NCBI RefSeq assembly: GCF_016056375.1
Contig: NZ_JAEDAE010000001.1
Span: 372,001 to 436,000 of the forward strand
Reading direction: 5' to 3'
Source of the DNA: Hymenobacter negativus
Lineage (GTDB): Bacteria; Bacteroidota; Bacteroidia; Cytophagales; Hymenobacteraceae
DNA length: 64,000 nucleotides
Under the pieces are notes generated by a model that was given only the letters and a program-made list of their open reading frames with translations, had not been told where the DNA came from and searched no databases. Shown here one piece after another: positions 54,643 to 61,989 of this stretch (the first letter of the stretch is position 1; each line of letters opens with the position of its first letter). The translations under genes were made by a program, and so were the position numbers.

Positions 54643-56283
54643 ATGAAAACGCGCGACCAGGAATACCGGGAGCTTTTCATGGCCGAAGCGCTGGAGTATT
54701 ACGACTCCATGAGCCGCCATTTGAGCGAGCTTGAGCGCAACCCCGATGCCGGCCCGGCTCTGAATGAGTTGTTCCGGCTCATGCACAACCTCAAGGCCAA
54801 TGCCCGTGCCATGGGCTTCACCGATTTGGGCGAGGTGGCGCACCATCTTGAAACCCTGTTCGGGCTGATTCGGGACCAGGAACGCACGTTCAGTGGTTCC
54901 CTTATCAAAGTGGTTTTTGCCGGGGTTGACGCGCTGGGCAACATGATTCGGGCGGTGGGAGCCGGCCAGCCGCTGCCGGATGCCACGGTGTTGCTTGATA
55001 ACCTTGACCTCCTGGTGCGGGGCGAAGAGCCAATTCTGGAAGAAACCGAAGAGGTAGAAACAGAGGAAGAGTCGGGTAAAAAAATGGAGCTTTCCGACCT
55101 GGTGTACATTCAGGTTAAAAAGCTTGACAATCTGTTGAATCTGGTAGGGGAGCTGGTTATCGACCGTGACCGGATTATGACCCTGGCGCAGGAAATTGGT
55201 AACCCAGCGTTGCTTGCTACTGCCCAGCACCTGTTCCGCATCTCCGACGACTTGCAGTACAGCGTGATGGATGCTCGCCTGGTAGGCGTGGGTGTGCTGC
55301 TGAATAAGTTTCCCCGTGTGGTGCGCGACGTGGCCTCCGCCGAAAGCAAAGAAGTTGAGCTAACCCTCAGCGGACAGGACGTGCAGATTGACCGCAACAT
55401 CTTGCAAATCATTACCGATGCCCTGCTCCACCTGGTGCGCAACGCCGTCAGCCACGGCCTCGAAACCACGGCCCAGCGGTCCGCAGCGGGCAAGTCGGCG
55501 GTAGGCCACCTCACCCTTTCGGCCCTGACCGAGCGCGACGATGTGCTCATTCAGGTGCGCGACGATGGCCGGGGCATTGACACCGAAGCCGTGCGCCGCA
55601 AGGCCGTGGAGCGCGGCCTGACCACGGCCAGCGCAGCCGCTAATCTAGACGAGCAGGCGGTGTGGGCTTTTCTGTTTGAGCCCGGTTTCTCAATGGCCAG
55701 CAAGATTACCGACATTTCGGGCCGTGGCGTGGGCCTCGATGTGGTGAAGCTGGCCCTCGACTCGTTGGGCGGGCAGCTGCGGGTCGAATCGCAGTTGGGC
55801 GTTGGCACCACGTTTACGCTGGTGTTGCCCACGTCCATTGCCGTGAAGGGCGCGCTGCTGATTGAAGTAGACGAGCGTCCTTACGCCATCCCGCTGATGC
55901 ACACCGACACGGTGCTCGCCCTGCAACCTGACAAGATTTCGGTAGTGGGCGGCGTGCTGGTAACGCACGTGCAGGGGCAGGCCGTGCCGCTAATACCGCT
56001 GCGGATGCTGCTGCACGACGAAGGCGACGAAATGCTGCCTTTCGCCGACAAAGCTGACATGACCGGTGCCCAGCAGGTGCTGGTTGTGAACTACAATAAC
56101 CGCCGCCTGGGCTTGCTGGTTGACCGGTTTATCCGGCAGCAAAATATTGTCATCAAGCCCTTGAGTAAGCCCTTGGATACCATCGACCTGTTTGGTGGAG
56201 TTACCCTGCTCGGCAGCGGGCAAGTGTGCCTGGTGCTGGATGTGCCGGCCCTGACTCGCCTGTTTCTGACCAAACGCCCTTAA
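54643..56283 (+). CDS. cheA: CheA histidine kinase, short form without P2
   Basis: A 546-residue CheA. P1 carries the phosphorylatable His48 in LMHNLKANARAMGF (HSIKG of E. coli reads HNLKA here). A short acidic linker (residues 128-148) replaces P2. P3 dimerisation helices follow (YIQVKKLDNLLNLVGELVIDRDRIM), then P4 with N box HLVRNAVSHGLE, G1 VRDDGRGID, F box FEPGFSMA and G2 GRGVGLDVV, and a CheW-like P5. The ATG at 54643 is preferred over a GTG at 54592. CheY would have to dock directly on P1 or P4 because P2 is absent. Confidence 0.93.
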   Translation: MKTRDQEYRELFMAEALEYYDSMSRHLSELERNPDAGPALNELFRLMHNLKANARAMGFTDLGEVAHHLETLFGLIRDQERTFSGSLIKVVFAGVDALGNMIRAVGAGQPLPDATVLLDNLDLLVRGEEPILEETEEVETEEESGKKMELSDLVYIQVKKLDNLLNLVGELVIDRDRIMTLAQEIGNPALLATAQHLFRISDDLQYSVMDARLVGVGVLLNKFPRVVRDVASAESKEVELTLSGQDVQIDRNILQIITDALLHLVRNAVSHGLETTAQRSAAGKSAVGHLTLSALTERDDVLIQVRDDGRGIDTEAVRRKAVERGLTTASAAANLDEQAVWAFLFEPGFSMASKITDISGRGVGLDVVKLALDSLGGQLRVESQLGVGTTFTLVLPTSIAVKGALLIEVDERPYAIPLMHTDTVLALQPDKISVVGGVLVTHVQGQAVPLIPLRMLLHDEGDEMLPFADKADMTGAQQVLVVNYNNRRLGLLVDRFIRQQNIVIKPLSKPLDTIDLFGGVTLLGSGQVCLVLDVPALTRLFLTKRP

Positions 56284-56338
56284 TTTTCCTACTTTCACCC
56301 CAGTCCTCGCAGCTGCACTTTCCCCTATCTTTGACGTT

Positions 56339-56971
56339 ATGGATTTATCGATGACTGAGTTAGAGCGTGATATAATCCGCGAGATTCTTAACATTGGCTT
56401 GGCTCGTGCCGCCGATTCATTCGCCGTTATCGCCCAGGAGCGGGTGTTACTTGAAGTGCCGAATATTGACTTGCTGATGAGCGACGATATCCTGCACCGG
56501 GTGCGCGAATACCAGACCCGTCATGTGCCCATTCAGTCCGATATCCGGGGTGATTTCAATGGCACCACGCTCATGTTCTTCTCCGGACAGCACGTGCAGC
56601 GCCTCTCGCGGGTGTGCCTGCGCATGCAAACCCCTGAAACGTTGGAGCTGAACGAGTTGCAGGAGTCGCTGTTGCTCGAAATAAGCAACATCATTACCGG
56701 GGCGTTGGTAACGCAGCTGGCCAACATTCTCAAGGCCAACATCTATGGTGCGCCACCCGTGGCCCCTAAGGGTGATATTGCGGAGAACCTGCAGAGCCTG
56801 TTGCCGGCGCAACAGCTGCAGCCGCTCATCTTCTCGGTTATCACGCAGTTTTCGGACCGCGACAACACGGTTGAACTGCCGTTGATGCTGTTTTTTGACC
56901 GCGTGACATTCCAGAAAATCCTGGAAATCATACGCAGCTACGACTTTCTGGGTAGCCAGATGTCGGCCTAA
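56339..56971 (+). CDS. cheC: CheC-type phosphatase
   Basis: A 210-residue protein of the CheC/CheX/FliY family with both ExxN catalytic helices: E15-I-L-N18 in REILNIGLARAADSF and E114-I-S-N117 in LLEISNIITGALVTQL. Two motifs and this length fit CheC, which dephosphorylates CheY. A TATCTTTG sequence lies just six bases before the ATG. It is last in the chemosensory operon and is the likely off-switch, since no CheZ, CheB or CheR gene is visible. Confidence 0.88.
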   Translation: MDLSMTELERDIIREILNIGLARAADSFAVIAQERVLLEVPNIDLLMSDDILHRVREYQTRHVPIQSDIRGDFNGTTLMFFSGQHVQRLSRVCLRMQTPETLELNELQESLLLEISNIITGALVTQLANILKANIYGAPPVAPKGDIAENLQSLLPAQQLQPLIFSVITQFSDRDNTVELPLMLFFDRVTFQKILEIIRSYDFLGSQMSA

Positions 56972-57006
56972 TAATCTTTTAAGGAATGCTTAACTGCGTT
57001 CCGGCC

Positions 57007-57100
57007 CGTCATGCCGCGCCGGCCGTTGCAACTCTCCCGCGAGCCCGTTCGCTGAACTGGCTGGTGTGCCTGGGAATGCAACAGCCGGCGCGGCATGACG
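57007..57100. repeat. Inverted-repeat element, family C
   Basis: A 94-bp element with 24-bp arms (57007-57030 and 57077-57100), one mismatch. Arms start CGTCATGCCGCGCCGGC. It has the same length and GTCATGC start as the family B copy at 18026, but a different inner arm. It follows the CheC gene. Confidence 0.75.
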
Positions 57101-57146
57101 TTATTTTTCGCATTCAACCTTACTGTTTACCTACGTACCAATTCCA

Positions 57147-58238
57147 ATGGCTAAAGCGGACGCCCTCGCCCAAAAAATAGCTTCCTTCGACCCCAACGCG
57201 CCTGGCGATGCGGACAGTGGCCTGTTTGGCCTGCCCTTCACGCCCGAAGAGGCGCAGGTGGTAGTAGTGCCCGTGCCGTGGGAGGTGACCGTGAGCTACC
57301 GCGCCGGCACGGCCGATGGCCCGGCCGCCATCCGCGATGCCTCGCTGCAGGTCGACCTGTACGATTCCGATGTGCCCAATGCCTGGAAGCTCGGCCTGGC
57401 CATGGAGGAAGCGGACGAAACCATTGCCGAAGCCAGCCGCAAGCTGCGCCCACTGGCCGCCGATTACATTGGCTGGCTGGAAGAAGGCCAACCCGAAGCC
57501 GACCGCAAAAAGCACGAAAAGGTACCAGCTCAGGCCACTGCCGAGGGCGACAAGATGCTGGCGTGGCTGAAAGCCAAAACCGGTGCCCTGCTCGATGCCG
57601 GCAAGGGCGTGGTGGTACTGGGCGGCGACCATAGCACGCCGCTGGGCTACCTGCACGCGCTGGCCGAGCGCCACGACGAATTCGCTATCCTGCAGTTCGA
57701 CGCGCACTGCGACCTGCGCCCCGCTTATGAAGGTTTCAAATATTCGCACGCCAGCATCATGCACAATGCGCTGGAGCTGCCGCAGGTGAAGAAACTCGTG
57801 CAGGTGGGCATTCGGGACTTTTGCCAGCAGGAAGCCGACGTCATCGACCAGTCCAATGGCCGGGTGGCGCTGTTCAGCCAGCGGTTTCTGAGCGACGAGA
57901 AGTTCGCCAAGAAGTCGTGGAAGAAGGTGTGCGGCAAAATCATCGCGCAACTGCCCAAAAAAGTGTACATCAGCTTCGATATCGACGGCCTCGACCCCAA
58001 GCTATGCCCCGGTACCGGCACGCCCGTGCCCGGCGGCCTGGAGTTTGAAGAAGCTACTTATCTGCTGCGTGCCATTGTGCGGGCGGGCATCCAAATCATC
58101 GGTTGCGACCTGAACGAAGTAGCACCCGGCGACACAGAGTGGAACGCCATCGTGGGCGCACGCCTGCTCTACCAACTTTGCAACTGGATGGCCGTATCGC
58201 AAGGGCGGCTGACTGCTAAGGGCATGCAGGCCGAGTAA
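57147..58238 (+). CDS. Ureohydrolase (arginase/agmatinase/formimidoylglutamase family)
   Basis: A 363-residue binuclear manganese enzyme. Metal ligands are visible in LGGDHSTPLGYLHAL, LQFDAHCDLRPAYEG and YISFDIDGLDPKLCPGTGTPVPGG. The family hydrolyses a guanidino-type substrate. The N-terminal insertion (residues 90-140, EGQPEADRKKHEKVPAQA) makes it longer than standard agmatinase. Because hutH is in the same window it could be the formimidoylglutamase of histidine catabolism, but agmatinase is equally possible. Confidence 0.88.
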   Translation: MAKADALAQKIASFDPNAPGDADSGLFGLPFTPEEAQVVVVPVPWEVTVSYRAGTADGPAAIRDASLQVDLYDSDVPNAWKLGLAMEEADETIAEASRKLRPLAADYIGWLEEGQPEADRKKHEKVPAQATAEGDKMLAWLKAKTGALLDAGKGVVVLGGDHSTPLGYLHALAERHDEFAILQFDAHCDLRPAYEGFKYSHASIMHNALELPQVKKLVQVGIRDFCQQEADVIDQSNGRVALFSQRFLSDEKFAKKSWKKVCGKIIAQLPKKVYISFDIDGLDPKLCPGTGTPVPGGLEFEEATYLLRAIVRAGIQIIGCDLNEVAPGDTEWNAIVGARLLYQLCNWMAVSQGRLTAKGMQAE

Positions 58239-58264
58239 GCTTCTTTCACCTTAACCCTTTTGCC

Positions 58265-58603
58265 ATGATAGGATTCATTCTCAAATTCATTCTCACCGCC
58301 GTGCTGGTGTATGGCCTCAGCATGGTGCTGCCGGGCGTGGCGCTGGGCGGCGTGGGCAGCGCAGCTATACTGGTCATCGTGCTGGGCATTCTGAATGCCA
58401 TCGTGAAACCCATTCTGCAAATTTTGGGCTTTCCTATCACGGTGCTCACATTGGGCCTATTTCTGCTGGTTATCAACGTCATCATTGTGAAGCTGGCCGA
58501 TTTCCTGATGAGCAGCTTCGATGTGCACGGCTTCTTCAACGCCCTGTTATTCAGCCTGGCGCTGTCGGTAGTGAATGCTGTGGTGGATTTGGTGATGGAT
58601 TGA
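58265..58603 (+). CDS. YvlD/phage-holin-4_2-like membrane protein
   Basis: A 112-residue protein with four membrane helices and little else (FILKFILTAVLVYGLSMVLPGV, AAILVIVLGILNAIVKPIL, ITVLTLGLFLLVINVIIVKLADF, ALLFSLALSVVNAVVDLV). It matches the family often labelled mycobacterial 4-TMS phage holin, but there is no phage context. Chromosomal members such as YvlD are linked to envelope stress. It follows the ureohydrolase gene by 26 bases and may be co-transcribed. Confidence 0.87.
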   Translation: MIGFILKFILTAVLVYGLSMVLPGVALGGVGSAAILVIVLGILNAIVKPILQILGFPITVLTLGLFLLVINVIIVKLADFLMSSFDVHGFFNALLFSLALSVVNAVVDLVMD

Positions 58604-58622
58604 GTCCCAGGCGTCGTCCTGA

Positions 58623-58676
58623 AACAAAAATCCCCGCTGCTATGCCATTATCGGTACTGCGGCGGGGATTTTTGTT
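58623..58676. terminator. Bidirectional intrinsic terminator
   Basis: A 15-bp perfect stem (58623-58637 with 58662-58676) with A and T flanks lies between the convergent YvlD-like and DUF4349 genes. Confidence 0.87.
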
Positions 58677-58681
58677 ACCCG

Positions 58682-59557
58682 CTAGGCTTGAGCAATGCTT
58701 CGCCGCCAGCGGCGCACGGCCCACCACCCAACCCCACCGAGCAGTAGGAAGGGCCAGATGGCCACCATGCCAATCAGTAGGCTGGTAATCAGAGTCCAGC
58801 CGGTGTAGAACGATTCTACCAAGCGGCTGGCAAATGATACGACCGGTGCTTCGGGTACGGAATGGGGCAGGGGCTGGTAACAGGTGAGAGAGATGGTGGA
58901 ATAGGCCACTTCATCGTTGAGCGTTTTAAGGCGGCTTTCGGTACTTTCGATTTCTTCGCGCACCTCGCCGATTTTTCCTTCGACTTCCAGCACTTCGCTG
59001 ATTTTGCGGGCGCGGGCCAGCAGGTCGATGTAGCGCTTTTCGACGGCCCGTTTGGTGGCGAGGCGGGCGGCCACGTCGGCATGTTGGGCCGTAACATCGT
59101 CGGTGGTCAGCTTTTTTTCCTCCACGGTACCCAGGCCACCGAGCGCAGCCATCAGCGGCTCAAAGCGAGATGGGACCACACGAATGGTCATAGCCTGACG
59201 CCATTCGCCATCGGCCCGCACCTCGGTGGCCGCACTGAGGTAGCCACCGTTGCGGTGCACAAGGCTGTCGAGGCGGGTGCTGGCGCGAGGCAAGCTGGCC
59301 ACTTTCAGGCGTAAATCAGCGTGGTAGATGAGCAGGCGGGAGGGAGCCACGACGGATTCGATGTAGGGCCGGGGACCCGGAATCACGTCGGCCGTAGCCT
59401 CCTTATCGTCCGAATCCGAACTCTGTGGCGGCGCGGCCGGTGCACTCATCATGTATTGCGGCGCCACGTCCGCAACGGCAACACTTTCTTTCTTGGCGTG
59501 GCTGCAGCCGCACAGCAGGACTGCCAGCCCAACAGCAATGCTGAGGGAGGATTTCAT
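58682..59557 (-). CDS. DUF4349 lipoprotein
   Basis: A 291-residue protein. The N-terminus is a lipoprotein signal (LAVLLCGC, acceptor Cys18), followed by a domain with IYHADLRLKVASLPRASTRLDSLVHRNGGYL and RVVPSRFEPLMAALGGLGTVEEKKLTTDDVTAQHAD, the DUF4349 pattern. A coiled coil (EVEGKIGEVREEIESTESRLKTLNDEV) precedes a C-terminal membrane helix (LITSLLIGMVAIWPFLLLGGVGWW). Such proteins span from the cytoplasmic membrane into the periplasm; function unknown. Confidence 0.87.
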   Translation of the reverse strand: MKSSLSIAVGLAVLLCGCSHAKKESVAVADVAPQYMMSAPAAPPQSSDSDDKEATADVIPGPRPYIESVVAPSRLLIYHADLRLKVASLPRASTRLDSLVHRNGGYLSAATEVRADGEWRQAMTIRVVPSRFEPLMAALGGLGTVEEKKLTTDDVTAQHADVAARLATKRAVEKRYIDLLARARKISEVLEVEGKIGEVREEIESTESRLKTLNDEVAYSTISLTCYQPLPHSVPEAPVVSFASRLVESFYTGWTLITSLLIGMVAIWPFLLLGGVGWWAVRRWRRSIAQA

Positions 59558-59650
59558 GATTCATTCCGTAAAAAGTGAAACCAGAAACAGTAGCTGCGCA
59601 GCTCCTTTTATGCCAACGCACAACCAGAAGTAACCCATATAGCTGGCAAT

Positions 59651-59685
59651 AAAAAATGCCCGGCGGAAGGGCCGGGCATTTTTAG
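59651..59685 (-). terminator. murA terminator
   Basis: A stem of AAAATGCCCGGC with GCCGGGCATTTT, followed by a T run on the minus strand, ends 20 bases after murA. Confidence 0.85.
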
Positions 59686-59704
59686 GAATCGATAAGCAGG
59701 CTTA

Positions 59705-61009
59705 TTACAGGCGGCGAATATCCGCTCCCAGCGCCTGGAGACGCGTGTCGATGTTCTGGTAGCCGCGGTCAATTTGCTCCACGTTTTCGATGGTGCTTTT
59801 GCCTTCGGCCGACAACGCGGCGATGAGCAGGGCCACGCCCGCGCGGATATCGGGCGAGGTCATGGTGATGCCGCGCAGGCGCGTGCGCTGGTCGAGGCCG
59901 ATTACAGTGGCGCGGTGCGGGTCGCAGAGAATCACCTGCGCGCCCATGTCGATGAGCTTATCGACGAAGAACAGGCGCGACTCAAACATCTTCTGGTGGA
60001 TGAGGACCGTGCCTTTGGCCTGGCAGGCCACCACCAGCACGATGCTAAGCAAATCGGGGGTGAAGCCGGGCCAGGTGTGGTCGCTCACCGTCAGGATGGA
60101 ACCGTCGAGGTAGGTGGCAATTTCGTAGTGCGCCTGCGCAGGAATGAAGATGTCATCACCCCGGAATTCCAGTTGAATACCCAGCTTGCGGAAGGTATCG
60201 GGAATGAGGCCAAGTTCCGGAATCTGGCAGTCTTTGATGGTGATTTCGGAGCCTGTCATGGCCGCGAGGCCGATGAAAGAGCCAATTTCAATCATGTCCG
60301 GCAGCATGCGGTGCTCGGTACCGCCCAGCTTCTCCACGCCTACGATGGTGAGTAGGTTCGAGCCAATGCCCTGAATATTAGCTCCCATGCGCACCAGCAT
60401 GCGGCAGAGCTGCTGCAGATAAGGCTCACAGGCAGCGTTGTAGATGGTGGTGGTGCCCTCGGCTAGCACGGCGGCCATCAGGATGTTGGCGGTGCCGGTT
60501 ACCGAGGCTTCGTCGAGCAGCATGTGAGTGCCCGTGAGCTTGCCATCGACCTTGATGCGGTAAAAGTCGGTGCCTTCGAGCGTGAGCTTGCCGCCCAGCT
60601 TTTCGAGGCCCAGAAAGTGTGTATCCATCGGCCGGCGGCCGATTTTGTCGCCGCCGGGCTTGGGCAGCTGGCAGCGGCCGTAGCGCCCCAGCATGGGGCC
60701 AAGAATCATCACCGAGCCGCGCAGCGCGCCAGCCTGGGCCACAAACTCGGGCGTGTCCATGTAGTCGAGGTTCACGTCCTCGGCCTGGAAAATATAGGTG
60801 TCGGAAGCCAGCTTGCCCACTTTCACGCCCATATCGCGCAACAGCTCGATTAGCTTGTTGACGTCACGGATGTCGGGAATATTACTGATGGTGACGGGTT
60901 CCGGGGTCAGCAATACCGCGCAGAGAATCTGGAGGGCTTCGTTTTTGGCGCCCTGGGGCGTGATTTCGCCGCGCAGTGGTTTGCCGCCGCGTACTTCAAA
61001 TGCAGCCAT
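59705..61009 (-). CDS. murA: UDP-N-acetylglucosamine 1-carboxyvinyltransferase (Asp-type, fosfomycin-insensitive)
   Basis: A 434-residue MurA that transfers enolpyruvate from PEP to UDP-GlcNAc, the first step of peptidoglycan synthesis. Signatures are the start FEVRGGKPLRGEITPQGAKNEAL (Lys22) and RGSVMILGPMLGRYG. The active-site loop reads KPGGDKIGRRPMDTHF, with Asp121 where E. coli has Cys115, the residue alkylated by fosfomycin. Arg and Asp catalytic partners are present (IGRRP, ISDHTWPGFTPDL). The ATG at 61009 starts the fold; the upstream frame runs into a repeat. Confidence 0.95.
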   Translation of the reverse strand: MAAFEVRGGKPLRGEITPQGAKNEALQILCAVLLTPEPVTISNIPDIRDVNKLIELLRDMGVKVGKLASDTYIFQAEDVNLDYMDTPEFVAQAGALRGSVMILGPMLGRYGRCQLPKPGGDKIGRRPMDTHFLGLEKLGGKLTLEGTDFYRIKVDGKLTGTHMLLDEASVTGTANILMAAVLAEGTTTIYNAACEPYLQQLCRMLVRMGANIQGIGSNLLTIVGVEKLGGTEHRMLPDMIEIGSFIGLAAMTGSEITIKDCQIPELGLIPDTFRKLGIQLEFRGDDIFIPAQAHYEIATYLDGSILTVSDHTWPGFTPDLLSIVLVVACQAKGTVLIHQKMFESRLFFVDKLIDMGAQVILCDPHRATVIGLDQRTRLRGITMTSPDIRAGVALLIAALSAEGKSTIENVEQIDRGYQNIDTRLQALGADIRRL

Positions 61010-61030
61010 ATAATTTAAGAGTAAAAATCT

Positions 61031-61114
61031 GTCATCCTGAGCGCAGCGAAGGACCTTACCACGCTGGAACAAACTGTTCCTCATGATAAGGTCCTTCGCT
61101 GCGCTCAGGATGAC
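61031..61114. repeat. Inverted-repeat element, family B, copy 2
   Basis: An 84-bp element with perfect 28-bp arms (61031-61058 and 61087-61114). Arms start GTCATCCTGAGCGCAGCGAAG, very like the family B copy at 18026. It lies in the spacer upstream of murA and downstream of the DUF4290 gene. Confidence 0.85.
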
Positions 61115-61132
61115 AAGAGGTAAAAGAGAAAA

Positions 61133-61864
61133 CTATTGAGGGGGCTGCTGAGGCTCCTGGCTACGGCCTTTTTTACGCTTCTTGCCGTTTTTGTTGCCGA
61201 AGCCATTGCCCCGGTTGTCGCGGTCGCGGCCTTCGCGGCGGTCGCGGCCTTCGCGCTGCTGGGGCTGGGGCACGATGAACGGCTTGCTGCCTGCCGGAGC
61301 AGCCGGCATTTCAAAAAGGTTTTCGCTGTCCACCACGGCCGGGTCGAGCTTGAGCTGGCCGCCCGAAAGTTCACTCATGTGCCGCAGAATGGTCATGTCC
61401 TTGGCGTTTTCCTTGTTGTGCTGGCGGTAGAGGAACTTCATCGTCCGGCCAATCTGGATGGTGGCCTGCTCGCGCTCGGCGGCATCTTCCAGGGTGAGGG
61501 CCTTGGCAATCAGGGCTTCGATGGCAGCACCATATGCACGCAGCTTGGGAGCGGTGCGCGGGTAAGGCACACGGCTGGGCTTCTCAGTGCGTACCGTGAG
61601 GCTGCGCAGGGCCACGGGCGCTTCCAGGGCCACGTCTTCGCCGGCCATGGCGTGCAGGTGGTTCCAGAGGCGAGTCTGGATTTCGGGCAAATCGCGCAGG
61701 GCCGGCTGCAGGCGCAGCATGAGCTGCACAATTGCCGAGGCGCGCTTGGTACGCTCGCCCACGTCCTCAATGTCTTTGAGGCCCTGAATGAGCAGGTAAG
61801 TGCTGTGCCCATATTCACGCACCAGCAGCTGCAGGTGGAAGGGCAGGGAATTAATATCGGTCAT
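61133..61864 (-). CDS. DUF4290 protein
   Basis: A 243-residue protein conserved across Bacteroidota. Domain DUF4290 covers residues 1-200 with LPFHLQLLVREYGHSTYLLI, KRASAIVQLMLRLQPALRDLPEIQTRLWNHLHAM and GRTMKFLYRQHNKENAKDMTILRHMSELSGG. The C-terminal 40 residues are a basic low-complexity tail (EGRDRREGRDRDNRGNGFGN), which may bind nucleic acid. It lies directly upstream of murA on the same strand, separated by the repeat element, so the two may form one transcript. Function unknown. Confidence 0.88.
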   Translation of the reverse strand: MTDINSLPFHLQLLVREYGHSTYLLIQGLKDIEDVGERTKRASAIVQLMLRLQPALRDLPEIQTRLWNHLHAMAGEDVALEAPVALRSLTVRTEKPSRVPYPRTAPKLRAYGAAIEALIAKALTLEDAAEREQATIQIGRTMKFLYRQHNKENAKDMTILRHMSELSGGQLKLDPAVVDSENLFEMPAAPAGSKPFIVPQPQQREGRDRREGRDRDNRGNGFGNKNGKKRKKGRSQEPQQPPQ

Positions 61865-61943
61865 AAAAAGCAGGAGAGAGGCTGCCGAGGGCAGGGCTCA
61901 GGCCAAAGATACGGCGTGAGAAGGGGTCGGTTATGCGCAAAAG

Positions 61944-61979
61944 GGAAGTAGAGACGCAATATTTTGCGTCTCTACTTCC
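61944..61979. repeat. Family D palindrome, single copy
   Basis: A single long hairpin with 16-bp arms (61944-61959 with 61964-61979) and core AGAGACGCAATATTTTGCGTCTCT. It is the family D arm alone, not duplicated as at 38569 and 42281, and it starts about ten bases after the helicase stop codon. Confidence 0.82.
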
Positions 61980-61989
61980 TCACTCAACT

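Noticed and set aside
57147..58238. Complete histidine-utilisation pathway with hutH
   Set aside because: The ureohydrolase could be the formimidoylglutamase, but it is 45 kb from hutH and hutU and hutI are not in the window.
58265..58603. Prophage holin
   Set aside because: The family name includes holin, but no phage genes are near, and the protein fits chromosomal YvlD-like membrane proteins.
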